Of a DNA stretch of 64,000 bases, positions 48,767-57,873 are shown piece by piece. A model generated the notes under the pieces. That model saw only the letters and a list, made by a program, of their open reading frames with translations. It had not been told where the DNA came from and did not search any database. The DNA is from Cryobacterium sp. Its GTDB lineage: Bacteria > Actinomycetota > Actinomycetes > Actinomycetales > Microbacteriaceae. Each line of letters opens with the position of its first letter. Within the stretch, counting starts at the first letter, position 1. The position numbers and the translations under genes are program-made. Where the stretch lies: positions 1 through 64,000 of the forward strand of contig NZ_JAODBG010000055.1 of the NCBI RefSeq assembly GCF_025463825.1, written 5' to 3'.

Positions 48767-50710
48767 GTGACTACTGCACCTGACTTCGGATCCTCGTTCC
48801 GGGAACCCTCGAACCGGGAGCCCTCGAATTCGGGAACCACCGAACCCGGATTGTTCCTTATGGGCGACAACGTACTTGCAGACGACGTCGGCACACCGCC
48901 GGTCTACGGCCCGGACCGGGGACCGGCCGGCACCAGCGCCGCCGAGCACCTGTCCCCGTCGTTCCCGGAGCGCGCCGCCTGGGGCACCGCCAGCAAGCTG
49001 CGGGCCTGGCAGGCCGAGGCGCTCGAGGCGTACTTCCAGCACCAGCCCCGCGACTTCCTCGCCGCCGCCACCCCCGGTGCCGGTAAGACCACCTTCGCGC
49101 TCCGCCTGGCCGCCGAGCTGCGCGCCCGCAAGGTGATCGACCGCATCACCGTGGTCGCGCCCACCGAGCACCTCAAGCGCCAATGGGCGGATGCCGCCGC
49201 CCGCGCCGGCATCCGGCTCGACCCGTTCTTCAAGAACGCCCACGGCCGCTACGGCAGCCACTACCACGGCATCGCCGTCACCTACGCGCAGGTGGCCACC
49301 CGCGCGGCCCTGCACCGCGAACTCACCCAGAGCAGCCGCACGCTGGTGATCCTCGACGAGGTGCACCACGGCGGCGACGCGCTGAGCTGGGGCGACGCCA
49401 TCCGGGAGGCCTTCGACCCGGCCACCAAGCGGCTGTCGCTGACCGGTACCCCGTTCCGCTCCGACACCTCACCGATCCCGTTCGTCACCTATCTGCCCGA
49501 CAAGCACGGAATCCGACTGTCCCAGAGCGACTACAACTACGGCTACGGTCGCGCCCTGGAGGACGGGGTGGTGCGGCCGGTCATGTTCATGGTCTACGCC
49601 GGGCACATGAAGTGGCGCACTCGGGCCGGCGACGAGATGGAGGCCAAGCTCGGCGAGGGCAACACCAAGGACATCACCTCGCAGGCCTGGCGCACCGCCC
49701 TCGAGCCCAGCGGCCAGTGGATCCCCGCCGTGCTACGGGCGGCGGAGCGCCGCCTCACCGAGGTCCGGCACAGCATCCCCGACGCCGGGGGACTGGTGAT
49801 CGCTACCGACCAGACCACCGCCCGCGCCTACGCGGCGATCCTCGAGGAGATCTCGGGGGAGCCGGTCACCGTCGTGCTCTCCGACGAGAAGGAATCCAGC
49901 GACCGGATCGACGAGTTCTCGCAGAACACCCGGCGCTGGATGGTCGCGGTCCGGATGGTGTCCGAAGGCGTCGACGTGCCGCGCCTCGCCGTCGGGGTCT
50001 ACGCCACGAGCGCGTCCACTCCGCTGTTCTTCGCGCAGGCCATCGGCCGGTTCGTGCGCGCCCGCCGCCGCGGTGAGACCGCGTCGATCTTCCTGCCCAA
50101 CGTTCCGGGCCTGCTCAGCCTGGCCAACGCCATGGAGCTTGAGCGCGACCACGCCCTCGACCGCAGCAACCGCGACGACGGCGACGACGGCATGTACAAC
50201 CCCGAGGACGCCATGGTGGCGGCCGCGAACAAGTCCGACAAGGCCTCGGACGAGCTGGGCGAAGAATTCACCTGGCAGGCGCTGGACTCGCAGGCGACGT
50301 TCGACATGGTCATGTTCAACGGCGACGAGTTCGGCGAACTCGCCGAACCCGGCACCGACGAGGAATTCGACTTCATCGGCATCCCGGGCCTCCTGGAGCC
50401 CGAGCAGGTGTCCGAGCTGCTGCGCCAGCGCCAGCACAAGCAGGCCAAACGCGGCTCTGAGCGGCGCACAGCCGCCGCCGCGGTCGAGGGCGCCCCCGAG
50501 GAGGAGATACCGCTCTACCGCACGCTCAAGGAGCAGCGGAAGCTGCTGGGCAGTCTTGTGGGCATGTGGTCCAAGCTGTCGGGGGAACCGCACGCCATGG
50601 TGCACGCCGAGCTTCGGCGGCTGTGCGGCGGCCCCGCCGTGGCGCAGGCCAGTGTCACCCAGATCCAGAAGCGGATCGACCTTCTCCGCCGCCGCCTCGG
50701 CCGCAGCTGA
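48767..50710 (+). CDS. SF2 DEAD/DEAH-box helicase (GTG 48767 start proposed; ATG 48860 possible)
   Basis: ATPGAGKTTFALRLAAEL; VILDEVHHGGDAL; SLTGTPFRSD; QAIGRFVRARR. Confidence 0.9.
   Translation: MTTAPDFGSSFREPSNREPSNSGTTEPGLFLMGDNVLADDVGTPPVYGPDRGPAGTSAAEHLSPSFPERAAWGTASKLRAWQAEALEAYFQHQPRDFLAAATPGAGKTTFALRLAAELRARKVIDRITVVAPTEHLKRQWADAAARAGIRLDPFFKNAHGRYGSHYHGIAVTYAQVATRAALHRELTQSSRTLVILDEVHHGGDALSWGDAIREAFDPATKRLSLTGTPFRSDTSPIPFVTYLPDKHGIRLSQSDYNYGYGRALEDGVVRPVMFMVYAGHMKWRTRAGDEMEAKLGEGNTKDITSQAWRTALEPSGQWIPAVLRAAERRLTEVRHSIPDAGGLVIATDQTTARAYAAILEEISGEPVTVVLSDEKESSDRIDEFSQNTRRWMVAVRMVSEGVDVPRLAVGVYATSASTPLFFAQAIGRFVRARRRGETASIFLPNVPGLLSLANAMELERDHALDRSNRDDGDDGMYNPEDAMVAAANKSDKASDELGEEFTWQALDSQATFDMVMFNGDEFGELAEPGTDEEFDFIGIPGLLEPEQVSELLRQRQHKQAKRGSERRTAAAAVEGAPEEEIPLYRTLKEQRKLLGSLVGMWSKLSGEPHAMVHAELRRLCGGPAVAQASVTQIQKRIDLLRRRLGRS
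48799..48850. repeat. Short 15/15/16-bp degenerate tandem repeat at 5' end of helicase gene
   Basis: CCGGGAACCCTCGAA / CCGGGAGCCCTCGAA / TTCGGGAACCACCGAA. Confidence 0.75.
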
Positions 50711-50775
50711 TGCGTTGACCGGTATCGAGGTCGCAGAAGGGTCGATAAACTGACTCGCAACGAAAGAGGGCGAGC

Positions 50776-51255
50776 ATGGATTCCAAAAAAGCGGATCTCG
50801 ACCGGGTAGACCGCGCCCTGCTCCGCGCGCTCTCCGTCAACGCGCGAGCCTCCGGCGCGGCACTGGCCGCCGAGATCGGCGTGGCCGAGTCGACGGTGTC
50901 CCTGCGCTTGCGCCGGCTCCAGCAGCTGGGCCACATCCGCGGTTACCGGGCCAACATCGACCTGGCCGCGCTGGGTGCGTCGCTGCAGGCGCTGATCTCG
51001 GTGCGGCTGGCGAAGCACGTGCGCGACCAGATCGACGACTTCCGCAACGCCGCACCGCACTGGCCCGGCGTGATCGGACTGTTCCACACGGCGGGCGCTG
51101 ATGACTACCTGCTGCACGTCGCCGCCGCGGACGCCTCCGACCTTCGTGATTTCGTCCTGGAGCACCTCGCCGAACATCCGGCCGTGGCCCACACGGAGAC
51201 CAACCTGATCTTCGAGTACGTGGACGGCGACGGCTGGCAGGACCTGGTCAAGTAA
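50776..51255 (+). CDS. Lrp/AsnC family transcriptional regulator
   Basis: LDRVDRALLRALSVNARASGAALAAEIGVAESTVSLRLRRLQQLGHIRGYRA. Confidence 0.92.
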   Translation: MDSKKADLDRVDRALLRALSVNARASGAALAAEIGVAESTVSLRLRRLQQLGHIRGYRANIDLAALGASLQALISVRLAKHVRDQIDDFRNAAPHWPGVIGLFHTAGADDYLLHVAAADASDLRDFVLEHLAEHPAVAHTETNLIFEYVDGDGWQDLVK

Positions 51256-51311
51256 CCACCGGCAGCCCCCACCTGGCCCACCAGGCCCGGCGACACCGCG
51301 ATAATCGAGAC

Positions 51312-52325
51312 ATGACTGCTCACTCCGACCCCGAGGACCCCCGGCCGCGCGCGGCAAGCGTGTTCGACGTGGCGAAGGTCGCCGGGGTCTCGCATCAGAC
51401 GGTGTCTCGGGTGCTGAACGACCACCCCAGCCTCCGGGACGCCACCCGGCAGAAGGTGCTCACGGCGATGCGGGAGCTGAACTACCGGCCCAACGCTGCG
51501 GCGCGCGCTCTGTCCTCGAGCCGCTCGCGGATGATCGGCATCCTCTCGACGTCCAGCGGCGAATATGGGCCGGCATCGAGCGTTGCCGCGGCGGAGACCG
51601 CCGCGCGCGGTCGGGGTTACAGCGTGACCATCGCCAACGCGGATGGCCTCGACCCCCTGTCGGTCAACGAAGCGGTCAACCACCTCGCGAACCTCGCCGC
51701 AGAGGGACTCGTGGTGGTGGCGCCGCAGACCCGGGTGCTGGCGGCCCTCTCCGCGTTGTCCATCGGGATTCCCTTCGTCACGCTGCAGGCCAGCGGTCCC
51801 GAAACCCCCGGCGCGCGAGAACTCGACCAGGTGGTCGGGGCGCGCCTGGCCACCGCACACCTCGTGGCACTCGGGCACACCCGGGTCGGGCACATCGCCG
51901 GCCCTCCGGAGTGGCTCGACGCGTCGCAGCGACTCGCCGGCTTCCGGGACGAGCTGGCCCAGCACGGGCTCGGAGCCGACCTCATCGCGTCCGGCGACTG
52001 GAGCGCGGCATCCGGCTACCGGGCGGCGACCGCCCTGCTCGACCAGGGCGTCACTGCGATCTTCGCCGGCAACGACCAGATGGCGCTCGGCGCACTCAGC
52101 GCCGCCACGGCCGCCCGGCTGGAGGTGCCGGGGGACCTCAGCATCGTCGGCTTCGACGACGTCCCCGAGGCGGCGTACTACCACCCGCCGTTGACCACCG
52201 TCCGGCAGGATCTCGCCGAGGCCGGGCGTCGCGCCGTCGCCCTGCTGCTGGGGGAGAGTGACGCCGCCCCGTCGGTGCAGCCCGAGCTGATCGTTCGGGC
52301 CTCGACGGCTCCGCCACGCCGTTGA
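51312..52325 (+). CDS. LacI family transcriptional regulator, likely arabinose regulator
   Basis: SVFDVAKVAGVSHQTVSRVLNDHPSLRDATRQKVLTAMRELNYRPN; immediately upstream of araBDA. Confidence 0.92.
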   Translation: MTAHSDPEDPRPRAASVFDVAKVAGVSHQTVSRVLNDHPSLRDATRQKVLTAMRELNYRPNAAARALSSSRSRMIGILSTSSGEYGPASSVAAAETAARGRGYSVTIANADGLDPLSVNEAVNHLANLAAEGLVVVAPQTRVLAALSALSIGIPFVTLQASGPETPGARELDQVVGARLATAHLVALGHTRVGHIAGPPEWLDASQRLAGFRDELAQHGLGADLIASGDWSAASGYRAATALLDQGVTAIFAGNDQMALGALSAATAARLEVPGDLSIVGFDDVPEAAYYHPPLTTVRQDLAEAGRRAVALLLGESDAAPSVQPELIVRASTAPPRR

Positions 52326-52375
52326 TCGATGCGGCGCCGGCACGTTGTGCCGTACACTCGTCAGAGTGGTCGTTC

Positions 52376-52391
52376 ATGTGATCGATCACAT
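52376..52391. promoter_or_regulatory. LacI-type operator candidate upstream of araB
   Basis: Perfect 16-bp palindrome ATGTGATCGATCACAT with central CG, 23 bp before the araB ATG. Confidence 0.7.
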
Positions 52392-52414
52392 ACGAGCCAA
52401 AGGAGTCCCGCGCC

Positions 52415-54079
52415 ATGACTGAGCACGCCGCCGCGAGCACTGATTTCGTCGCCACGCCGCCCCCCGCCACCGATCGACAGACGGCGGCCAGGGACGCGAT
52501 CCTCGCCGGGCGCGCCTCCCTCGGAATCGAGCTGGGCTCCACGCGCATCAAGGCCTGCCTGATCGGGGACACCCCGTCCGACGTCCTGGCGGTCGGCAGC
52601 CACGAGTGGGAGAACGCGTTCGTGGACCGGGTCTGGACCTACTCGCTTGAGGAGGTGTGGTCCGGCATCCAATCGGCCCACGCCGCCCTGCTCGCCGACG
52701 TCGAAAAGCAGTACGGCGTACGCCTCACCGGGTACGGCGCGATCGGCGTCTCGGCGATGATGCACGGCTACCTCGCCTTCGATGCGGCCGGCGAGCTCCT
52801 GGTGCCGTTCCGCACCTGGCGCAACACCACGACCGGTCCCGCGGCGGCAGAGCTCACCGAGCTGTTCGGCGTGAACATCCCGCTGCGCTGGTCCGTCGCC
52901 CACCTGCACCAGGCCGTACTCGACTCCGAACCGCACGTTCCGCAACTCGACTTCGTCACCACCCTCGCCGGCTACGTGCACTGGCGGCTCACCGGCCGCA
53001 AGGTCCTCGGCGTCGGCGATGCCTCCGGCATGTTCCCCATCGACGCCGCCACCAAGGACTACGACGCCGAGTTGCTGGCCCGGTACGACGCGCTCGTCGC
53101 CGAGTCCGCCCCCCGATTGGACCTGGCCCGGCTGCTGCCGGAGGTGCTCGTCGCCGGCGCGCCCGCTGGTGCGCTCACCCCGGCGGGCGCGGCGCTGCTC
53201 GACCCATCGGGCGCAGTGCAGCCCGGCGCCGTGCTCTGCCCGCCCGAAGGCGACGCCGGCACGGGCATGGTCGCTACCTGCTCCGTCGCCCCGCGAACGG
53301 GCAACGTCAGCGCCGGCACCAGCATCTTCGCGATGGTCGTTCTCGAACACCCGCTGGCCAGCGTGCACCACGAACTCGACCTCGTCACCACCCCGGCCGG
53401 CGACCCCGTCGCAATGGTGCACTGCAACAACGGCGCCAGCGAGCTCGCCGCCTGGGCGGGCATGTTCGGCCGCTTCGCCACGGCCGCCGGAACCGCGCTC
53501 GACAGCGACACCGTGTTCGACACCCTGTTCAGGGAGGCCCTGGTCGGCGATGCCGACGCCGGCGGCCTGCTGGCCTACAACCACCTCGCCGGTGAGCCGA
53601 TCGCCGGACTCACCGAGGGCCGGCCGCTCTTCGTGCGCACCCCCGACAGCCGGCTCACCCTCGCCAACTTCATGCGCGCCCAGCTGTACGGTGTGTTCGG
53701 CACGCTCAGCCTGGGCATGCGGGTGCTCGCCGACGAGGGCGTCGAACTCGATGCGATGTTCGCGCACGGCGGCCTCTTCCGGACCGCCGGCGTCGCACAG
53801 CGATTCCTCGCCGGCGCCCTGAACGCGCCGGTCTCCGTCGCCGAGACGGCGTCCGAGGGTGGCGCCTGGGGCATCGCGGTCCTGGCCGCGTACACGGCGG
53901 CCGTCTCGGCCGGTTCCGACCTGGACCTCGACGGCTACCTCCGCGAGCGGGTCTTCGGGGACGCGGAATTCGACACCACCCCCGCCGACCCGCTCGACGT
54001 GGCCGGTTTCACCGCATACCTCGACCGTTACGCCGCCGGTCTCGCCATCGAACGCACCGCAGTCGACACTCTCTCTTGA
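52415..54079 (+). CDS. araB: Ribulokinase / FGGY-family carbohydrate kinase
   Basis: SLGIELGSTRIKACLIGD FGGY ATP-binding N-terminus; first gene of araBDA. Confidence 0.87.
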   Translation: MTEHAAASTDFVATPPPATDRQTAARDAILAGRASLGIELGSTRIKACLIGDTPSDVLAVGSHEWENAFVDRVWTYSLEEVWSGIQSAHAALLADVEKQYGVRLTGYGAIGVSAMMHGYLAFDAAGELLVPFRTWRNTTTGPAAAELTELFGVNIPLRWSVAHLHQAVLDSEPHVPQLDFVTTLAGYVHWRLTGRKVLGVGDASGMFPIDAATKDYDAELLARYDALVAESAPRLDLARLLPEVLVAGAPAGALTPAGAALLDPSGAVQPGAVLCPPEGDAGTGMVATCSVAPRTGNVSAGTSIFAMVVLEHPLASVHHELDLVTTPAGDPVAMVHCNNGASELAAWAGMFGRFATAAGTALDSDTVFDTLFREALVGDADAGGLLAYNHLAGEPIAGLTEGRPLFVRTPDSRLTLANFMRAQLYGVFGTLSLGMRVLADEGVELDAMFAHGGLFRTAGVAQRFLAGALNAPVSVAETASEGGAWGIAVLAAYTAAVSAGSDLDLDGYLRERVFGDAEFDTTPADPLDVAGFTAYLDRYAAGLAIERTAVDTLS

Positions 54080-54110
54080 GTTGTCCCGCCCTCCCGAAAG
54101 GAATCACCCC

Positions 54111-54821
54111 ATGACTGGCTATTCTCCCGACATCGAGGCGGCGATCGCTCGCACCCGCATCGATGTCGCCACGCTGCACGCGCAGCTGACCAAGTACGGG
54201 CTGGTGATCTGGACCGGCGGCAACATCTCGGGCCGGGTGCCCGGCGCCGACCTGTTCGTCATCAAGCCCTCCGGCGTGGAGTACGACGACCTGACCCCGG
54301 AGAACCAGATCCTCTGCGACCTGGACGGTACGGTCATCGCCGGCACTCCCGGGTCCGACCGGAGCCCCTCCAGCGACACCGCGGCGCACGCCTACGTCTA
54401 CCGCAACATGCCGGAGGTCGGCGGTGTCGTGCACACGCATTCCACCTACGCCACCGCCTGGGCCGCGCGCGGCGAGGCCGTCCCCTGCGTGATCACCGCC
54501 ATGGCCGACGAGTTCGGCGGCGAGATCCCGATCGGGCCGTTCGCCATCATCGGGGACGAGTCCATCGGCCGGGGCATCGTCTCGACGCTCGCCGGCCACC
54601 GCTCACGCGCCGTGCTGATGCAGAACCACGGCGTGTTCACCATCGGCAAGAACGCCAAGGACGCCGTGAAGGCCGCCGTGATGGCCGAGGACGTCGCCAA
54701 GACCGTGCACATCTCCCGCCAGCTGGGCGCGAGCCTCCCCATTCCCCAGACCGCGATCGACTCATTGTTCGACCGCTACCAGAACGTGTACGGCCAAGAC
54801 CCCAAAGGAGCACTGAAGTGA
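54111..54821 (+). CDS. araD: L-ribulose-5-phosphate 4-epimerase
   Basis: [53 protein letters not shown]. Confidence 0.93.
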   Translation: MTGYSPDIEAAIARTRIDVATLHAQLTKYGLVIWTGGNISGRVPGADLFVIKPSGVEYDDLTPENQILCDLDGTVIAGTPGSDRSPSSDTAAHAYVYRNMPEVGGVVHTHSTYATAWAARGEAVPCVITAMADEFGGEIPIGPFAIIGDESIGRGIVSTLAGHRSRAVLMQNHGVFTIGKNAKDAVKAAVMAEDVAKTVHISRQLGASLPIPQTAIDSLFDRYQNVYGQDPKGALK

Positions 54822-56338
54822 CTAACTCGATCATCCCCGACCTCAAGGCGAACGAGGTCTGGTTCCTCACCGGCAGCCAGGACCTCTACGGCGAGGACAC
54901 CCTGCGCCAGGTCGCCGAGCAGTCCCAGGACGTCGTCGACCAGCTCAACGCGTCCAGCGACATCCCGGTCACCATCGTGTGGAAGCCCGTCGTCAAGGAC
55001 TCCGAGGCCATCCGCCGCGCGATGATCGACGCGAACTCCGCAGAGAACGTCGTGGGCGTCATCGCCTGGATGCACACCTTCAGCCCCGCCAAGATGTGGA
55101 TTCGGGGCCTGGACGCCCTGGCCAAGCCATTCCTGCACCTGCACACCCAGGCCAACGTCGAGCTGCCCTGGGCCGAGATCGACTTCGACTTCATGAACCT
55201 GAACCAGGCCGCCCACGGCGACCGGGAGTTCGGCTATATCGCGGGCCGGATGAACATCCCCCGCAAGACCGTCGTCGGCCACGTGTCGAACCCCGCCGTC
55301 GCCGTGCAGGTGGGCACCTGGACCCGTGCGGCCAGCGGCGCCGCCGCCGTGCGCAACCTGAAGCTCGCGCGTTTCGGCGACAACATGCGCAACGTCGCCG
55401 TCACCGAGGGTGACAAGACCGAGGCCGAGATCCGGTTCGGTGTCTCGGTGAACACCTGGGGAGTCAACGAACTGGTCGAGCGGGTGGATGCCGCCAGCGA
55501 GTCCGACGTCGACGACCTCATCGCCGTCTACCTCGAGGCGTACGACGTCGTACCGGAGCTCAAGCCCGACGGTGCCCGCCACGAGTCGCTGCGCTACGGC
55601 GCCAAGATCGAACTCGGCCTGCGGTCCTTCCTCGAAGAGGGCGGCTTCAGTGCCTTCACGACCAACTTCGAAGACCTCGGCGGCCTCCGGCAGCTCCCCG
55701 GCCTGGCCGTTCAGCGGCTGATGGCCGACGGGTACGGCTTCGGCGGCGAGGGCGACTGGAAGACATCCGTCCTCATCCGCGCGGCGAAGGTCATGGGCGC
55801 CGGCCTGCCCGGTGGCGCCTCGCTGATGGAGGACTACACCTACAACCTGGTCCCGGGCGAAGAGTCGATCCTCGGTGCGCACATGCTCGAGATCTGCCCG
55901 TCGCTGACCACGAAGAAGCCGAGCTTGGAGATCCACGCGCTCGGCATCGGCGGCCGGGAAGACCCCGTGCGCCTGGTCTTCGACACCGACGCCGGCGCGG
56001 GCGTAGTCGTCGCCCTGTCCGACATGCGCGACCGCTTCCGTCTCACCGCGAACGTGGTCGAGGTCATCGACCTGCCCGCACCGCTGCCGCACCTGCCCGT
56101 GGCCCGCGCCGTGTGGAAGCCGGCCCCCGACCTCGCGACGAGCGCCACCGCCTGGATCACGGCCGGAGCAGCCCACCACACCGTGCTGTCCACCGCCGTC
56201 GGCATCGAGGCGTGGGAGGACTTCGCCGAGATCACCCGCACCGAGCTGCTGATCATTGACGAGAACACCACCAAGCGTGGCTTCGCCAATGACGTCAAGT
56301 GGAACGCGGCGTACTACCGCCTGGCCCAGGGCATCTAG
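54818..56338 (+). CDS. araA: L-arabinose isomerase
   Basis: [39 protein letters not shown]; 4-bp overlap with araD. Confidence 0.97.
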   Translation: MTNSIIPDLKANEVWFLTGSQDLYGEDTLRQVAEQSQDVVDQLNASSDIPVTIVWKPVVKDSEAIRRAMIDANSAENVVGVIAWMHTFSPAKMWIRGLDALAKPFLHLHTQANVELPWAEIDFDFMNLNQAAHGDREFGYIAGRMNIPRKTVVGHVSNPAVAVQVGTWTRAASGAAAVRNLKLARFGDNMRNVAVTEGDKTEAEIRFGVSVNTWGVNELVERVDAASESDVDDLIAVYLEAYDVVPELKPDGARHESLRYGAKIELGLRSFLEEGGFSAFTTNFEDLGGLRQLPGLAVQRLMADGYGFGGEGDWKTSVLIRAAKVMGAGLPGGASLMEDYTYNLVPGEESILGAHMLEICPSLTTKKPSLEIHALGIGGREDPVRLVFDTDAGAGVVVALSDMRDRFRLTANVVEVIDLPAPLPHLPVARAVWKPAPDLATSATAWITAGAAHHTVLSTAVGIEAWEDFAEITRTELLIIDENTTKRGFANDVKWNAAYYRLAQGI

Positions 56339-56350
56339 CCCACGATTGAA

Positions 56351-56407
56351 CACAGCCCCGGTGGTCGGGTTCGGGAGTCGCTCCGGAGCCGGACCACCGG
56401 GGCTGTG
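56351..56407. terminator. Large hairpin after araA
   Basis: CACAGCCCCGGTGGTC ... GACCACCGGGGCTGTG perfect 16-bp arms, 25-nt loop. Confidence 0.65.
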
Positions 56408-56422
56408 TGCTGCCGCCCGCGG

Positions 56423-56491
56423 CAACTGTGCCCGGTGCGGACAACTGTGCCCGGTGTGCCGGGTGCACAAGTCCGCAGCGGGCACAGTTGT
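56423..56491. repeat. Direct plus inverted repeat element (CAACTGTGCCCGGTG)
   Basis: CAACTGTGCCCGGTG at 56423 and 56442; inverted CGGGCACAGTTGT at 56479-56491. Confidence 0.7.
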
Positions 56492-56504
56492 GGGTCCGCG
56501 CTTT

Positions 56505-56540
56505 AAAAAACAACGCCCCCGCCGAAGCGGAGGCGTTGTT
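56505..56540 (-). terminator. Rho-independent terminator of the cold-shock gene
   Basis: Minus strand AACAACGCCTCCGC-TTCG-GCGGGGGCGTTGTTTTTT. Confidence 0.88.
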
Positions 56541-56570
56541 GACAGCTGTGTGTAGCTGACGCGGCTCTAT

Positions 56571-56774
56571 TTAGAGGGCGCGGATGTTCTCGGCCTGGGG
56601 ACCCTTGGGGCCCTGGGTTACCTCGAACTCGACCTTCTGGTTCTCGTCGAGCGACTTGTAGCCGTTCGAAGCGATCGCGGAGTAGTGCGCGAAGACATCG
56701 GCGCTTCCGTCGTCGGGAGCGATGAAGCCGAAGCCCTTTTCAGCGTTGAACCATTTCACGGTACCTGTTGCCAT
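56571..56774 (-). CDS. cspA: Cold-shock protein (CspA family)
   Basis: [34 protein letters not shown]. Confidence 0.97.
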   Translation of the reverse strand: MATGTVKWFNAEKGFGFIAPDDGSADVFAHYSAIASNGYKSLDENQKVEFEVTQGPKGPQAENIRAL

Positions 56775-57020
56775 TTTGAAACTCCTCCAGGAGTGTTAGA
56801 AAAGCCCCGACTGTCGAGGCCGTTCGTCGCGGTATTCGTCGTCCGCTTCCGAAAGGAATAAGCGCGCACCGACCGGAGTCAATGCGTTTTCTAGACGTGC
56901 AAGCACTACAACTACTGCGACAACACTAGCTCACATCGCTCGGTTCAAGTGGAGATCTGTGCGAAAAGAGAATCAAAGTGTTACGAAATTTGACAAAAAT
57001 GCTCAAATCCGCCGGTGAGG

Positions 57021-57863
57021 TCACTGTTCGACGGTGACGAAGTCAATCAGTTGCTCCACCCGGCCAAGCAACGCGGGTTCCAGGTCGGCGTAGGTGCGCA
57101 CCTGGCCGAGGATCCGTTGCCAGGCGCGGGCGATGTCGGCCTGGTCGTCGTGCGGCCAGCCGAGGGCCGCGCAGATGCCGTGTTTCCACTCGATGGAGCG
57201 CGGGATGGTGGGCCAGGCCGACAGATTCAGTCGGGCCGGCTTGACCGACTGCCAGACGTCGACGTACGGATGGCCGACGACGAGAACGTTCTTGCCGTAT
57301 GGTCCGCGGGCCACCGCGTCGGCGATCCGGCTCTCCTTGGAGTTCGGCACCAGGTGGTCGACCAGAACGCCGACCCGGCGGGTCGGAGTGGGCTTGAACC
57401 CGGCCAGGAGCTCGGCCAGGTTGTCGACCCCCTCGATGTACTCCACGACGACGCCCTCGATGCGCAGGTCCGCGCCCCAGACCTTCTCCACAAGCTCCGC
57501 GTCATGGCGGCCCTCCACGAAGATCCGGCTGGCGCGCGCCACGCGCGCCGGGGCGTTCGCCACAGCCACGGAACCCGACGCGGTGCGGGCCCGGGCAGCC
57601 GGAGTTTTCATGGTCGGGTTCACGAGCTCGACGGGCTGCCCGTCGACCAGGAATCCCGCGCCGAGGGGGAACAGCCGGAGCTTGCCGTGCCGGTCCTCGA
57701 GGGTGACGACCTTCTTCTCCACCCGGATCACCGCACCGCAGAACCCGGTGGCCACCTCCTCCACGACCAAGTCGCGCACGGCCTCCTGGTGCGGCACGAC
57801 CCGACGGCCCGCGTCCTTCCAGCCGTCGAAGAGCACGTCCTGGGAGTATCTGTCATCGTTCAC
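57021..57863 (-). CDS. DUF3097-like protein
   Basis: YSQDVLFDGWKDAGRRVVPHQEAVRDLVVEE; family name from memory; 10 bp downstream of dnaE2. Confidence 0.8.
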   Translation of the reverse strand: MNDDRYSQDVLFDGWKDAGRRVVPHQEAVRDLVVEEVATGFCGAVIRVEKKVVTLEDRHGKLRLFPLGAGFLVDGQPVELVNPTMKTPAARARTASGSVAVANAPARVARASRIFVEGRHDAELVEKVWGADLRIEGVVVEYIEGVDNLAELLAGFKPTPTRRVGVLVDHLVPNSKESRIADAVARGPYGKNVLVVGHPYVDVWQSVKPARLNLSAWPTIPRSIEWKHGICAALGWPHDDQADIARAWQRILGQVRTYADLEPALLGRVEQLIDFVTVEQ

Positions 57864-57873
57864 TGGATCGACG

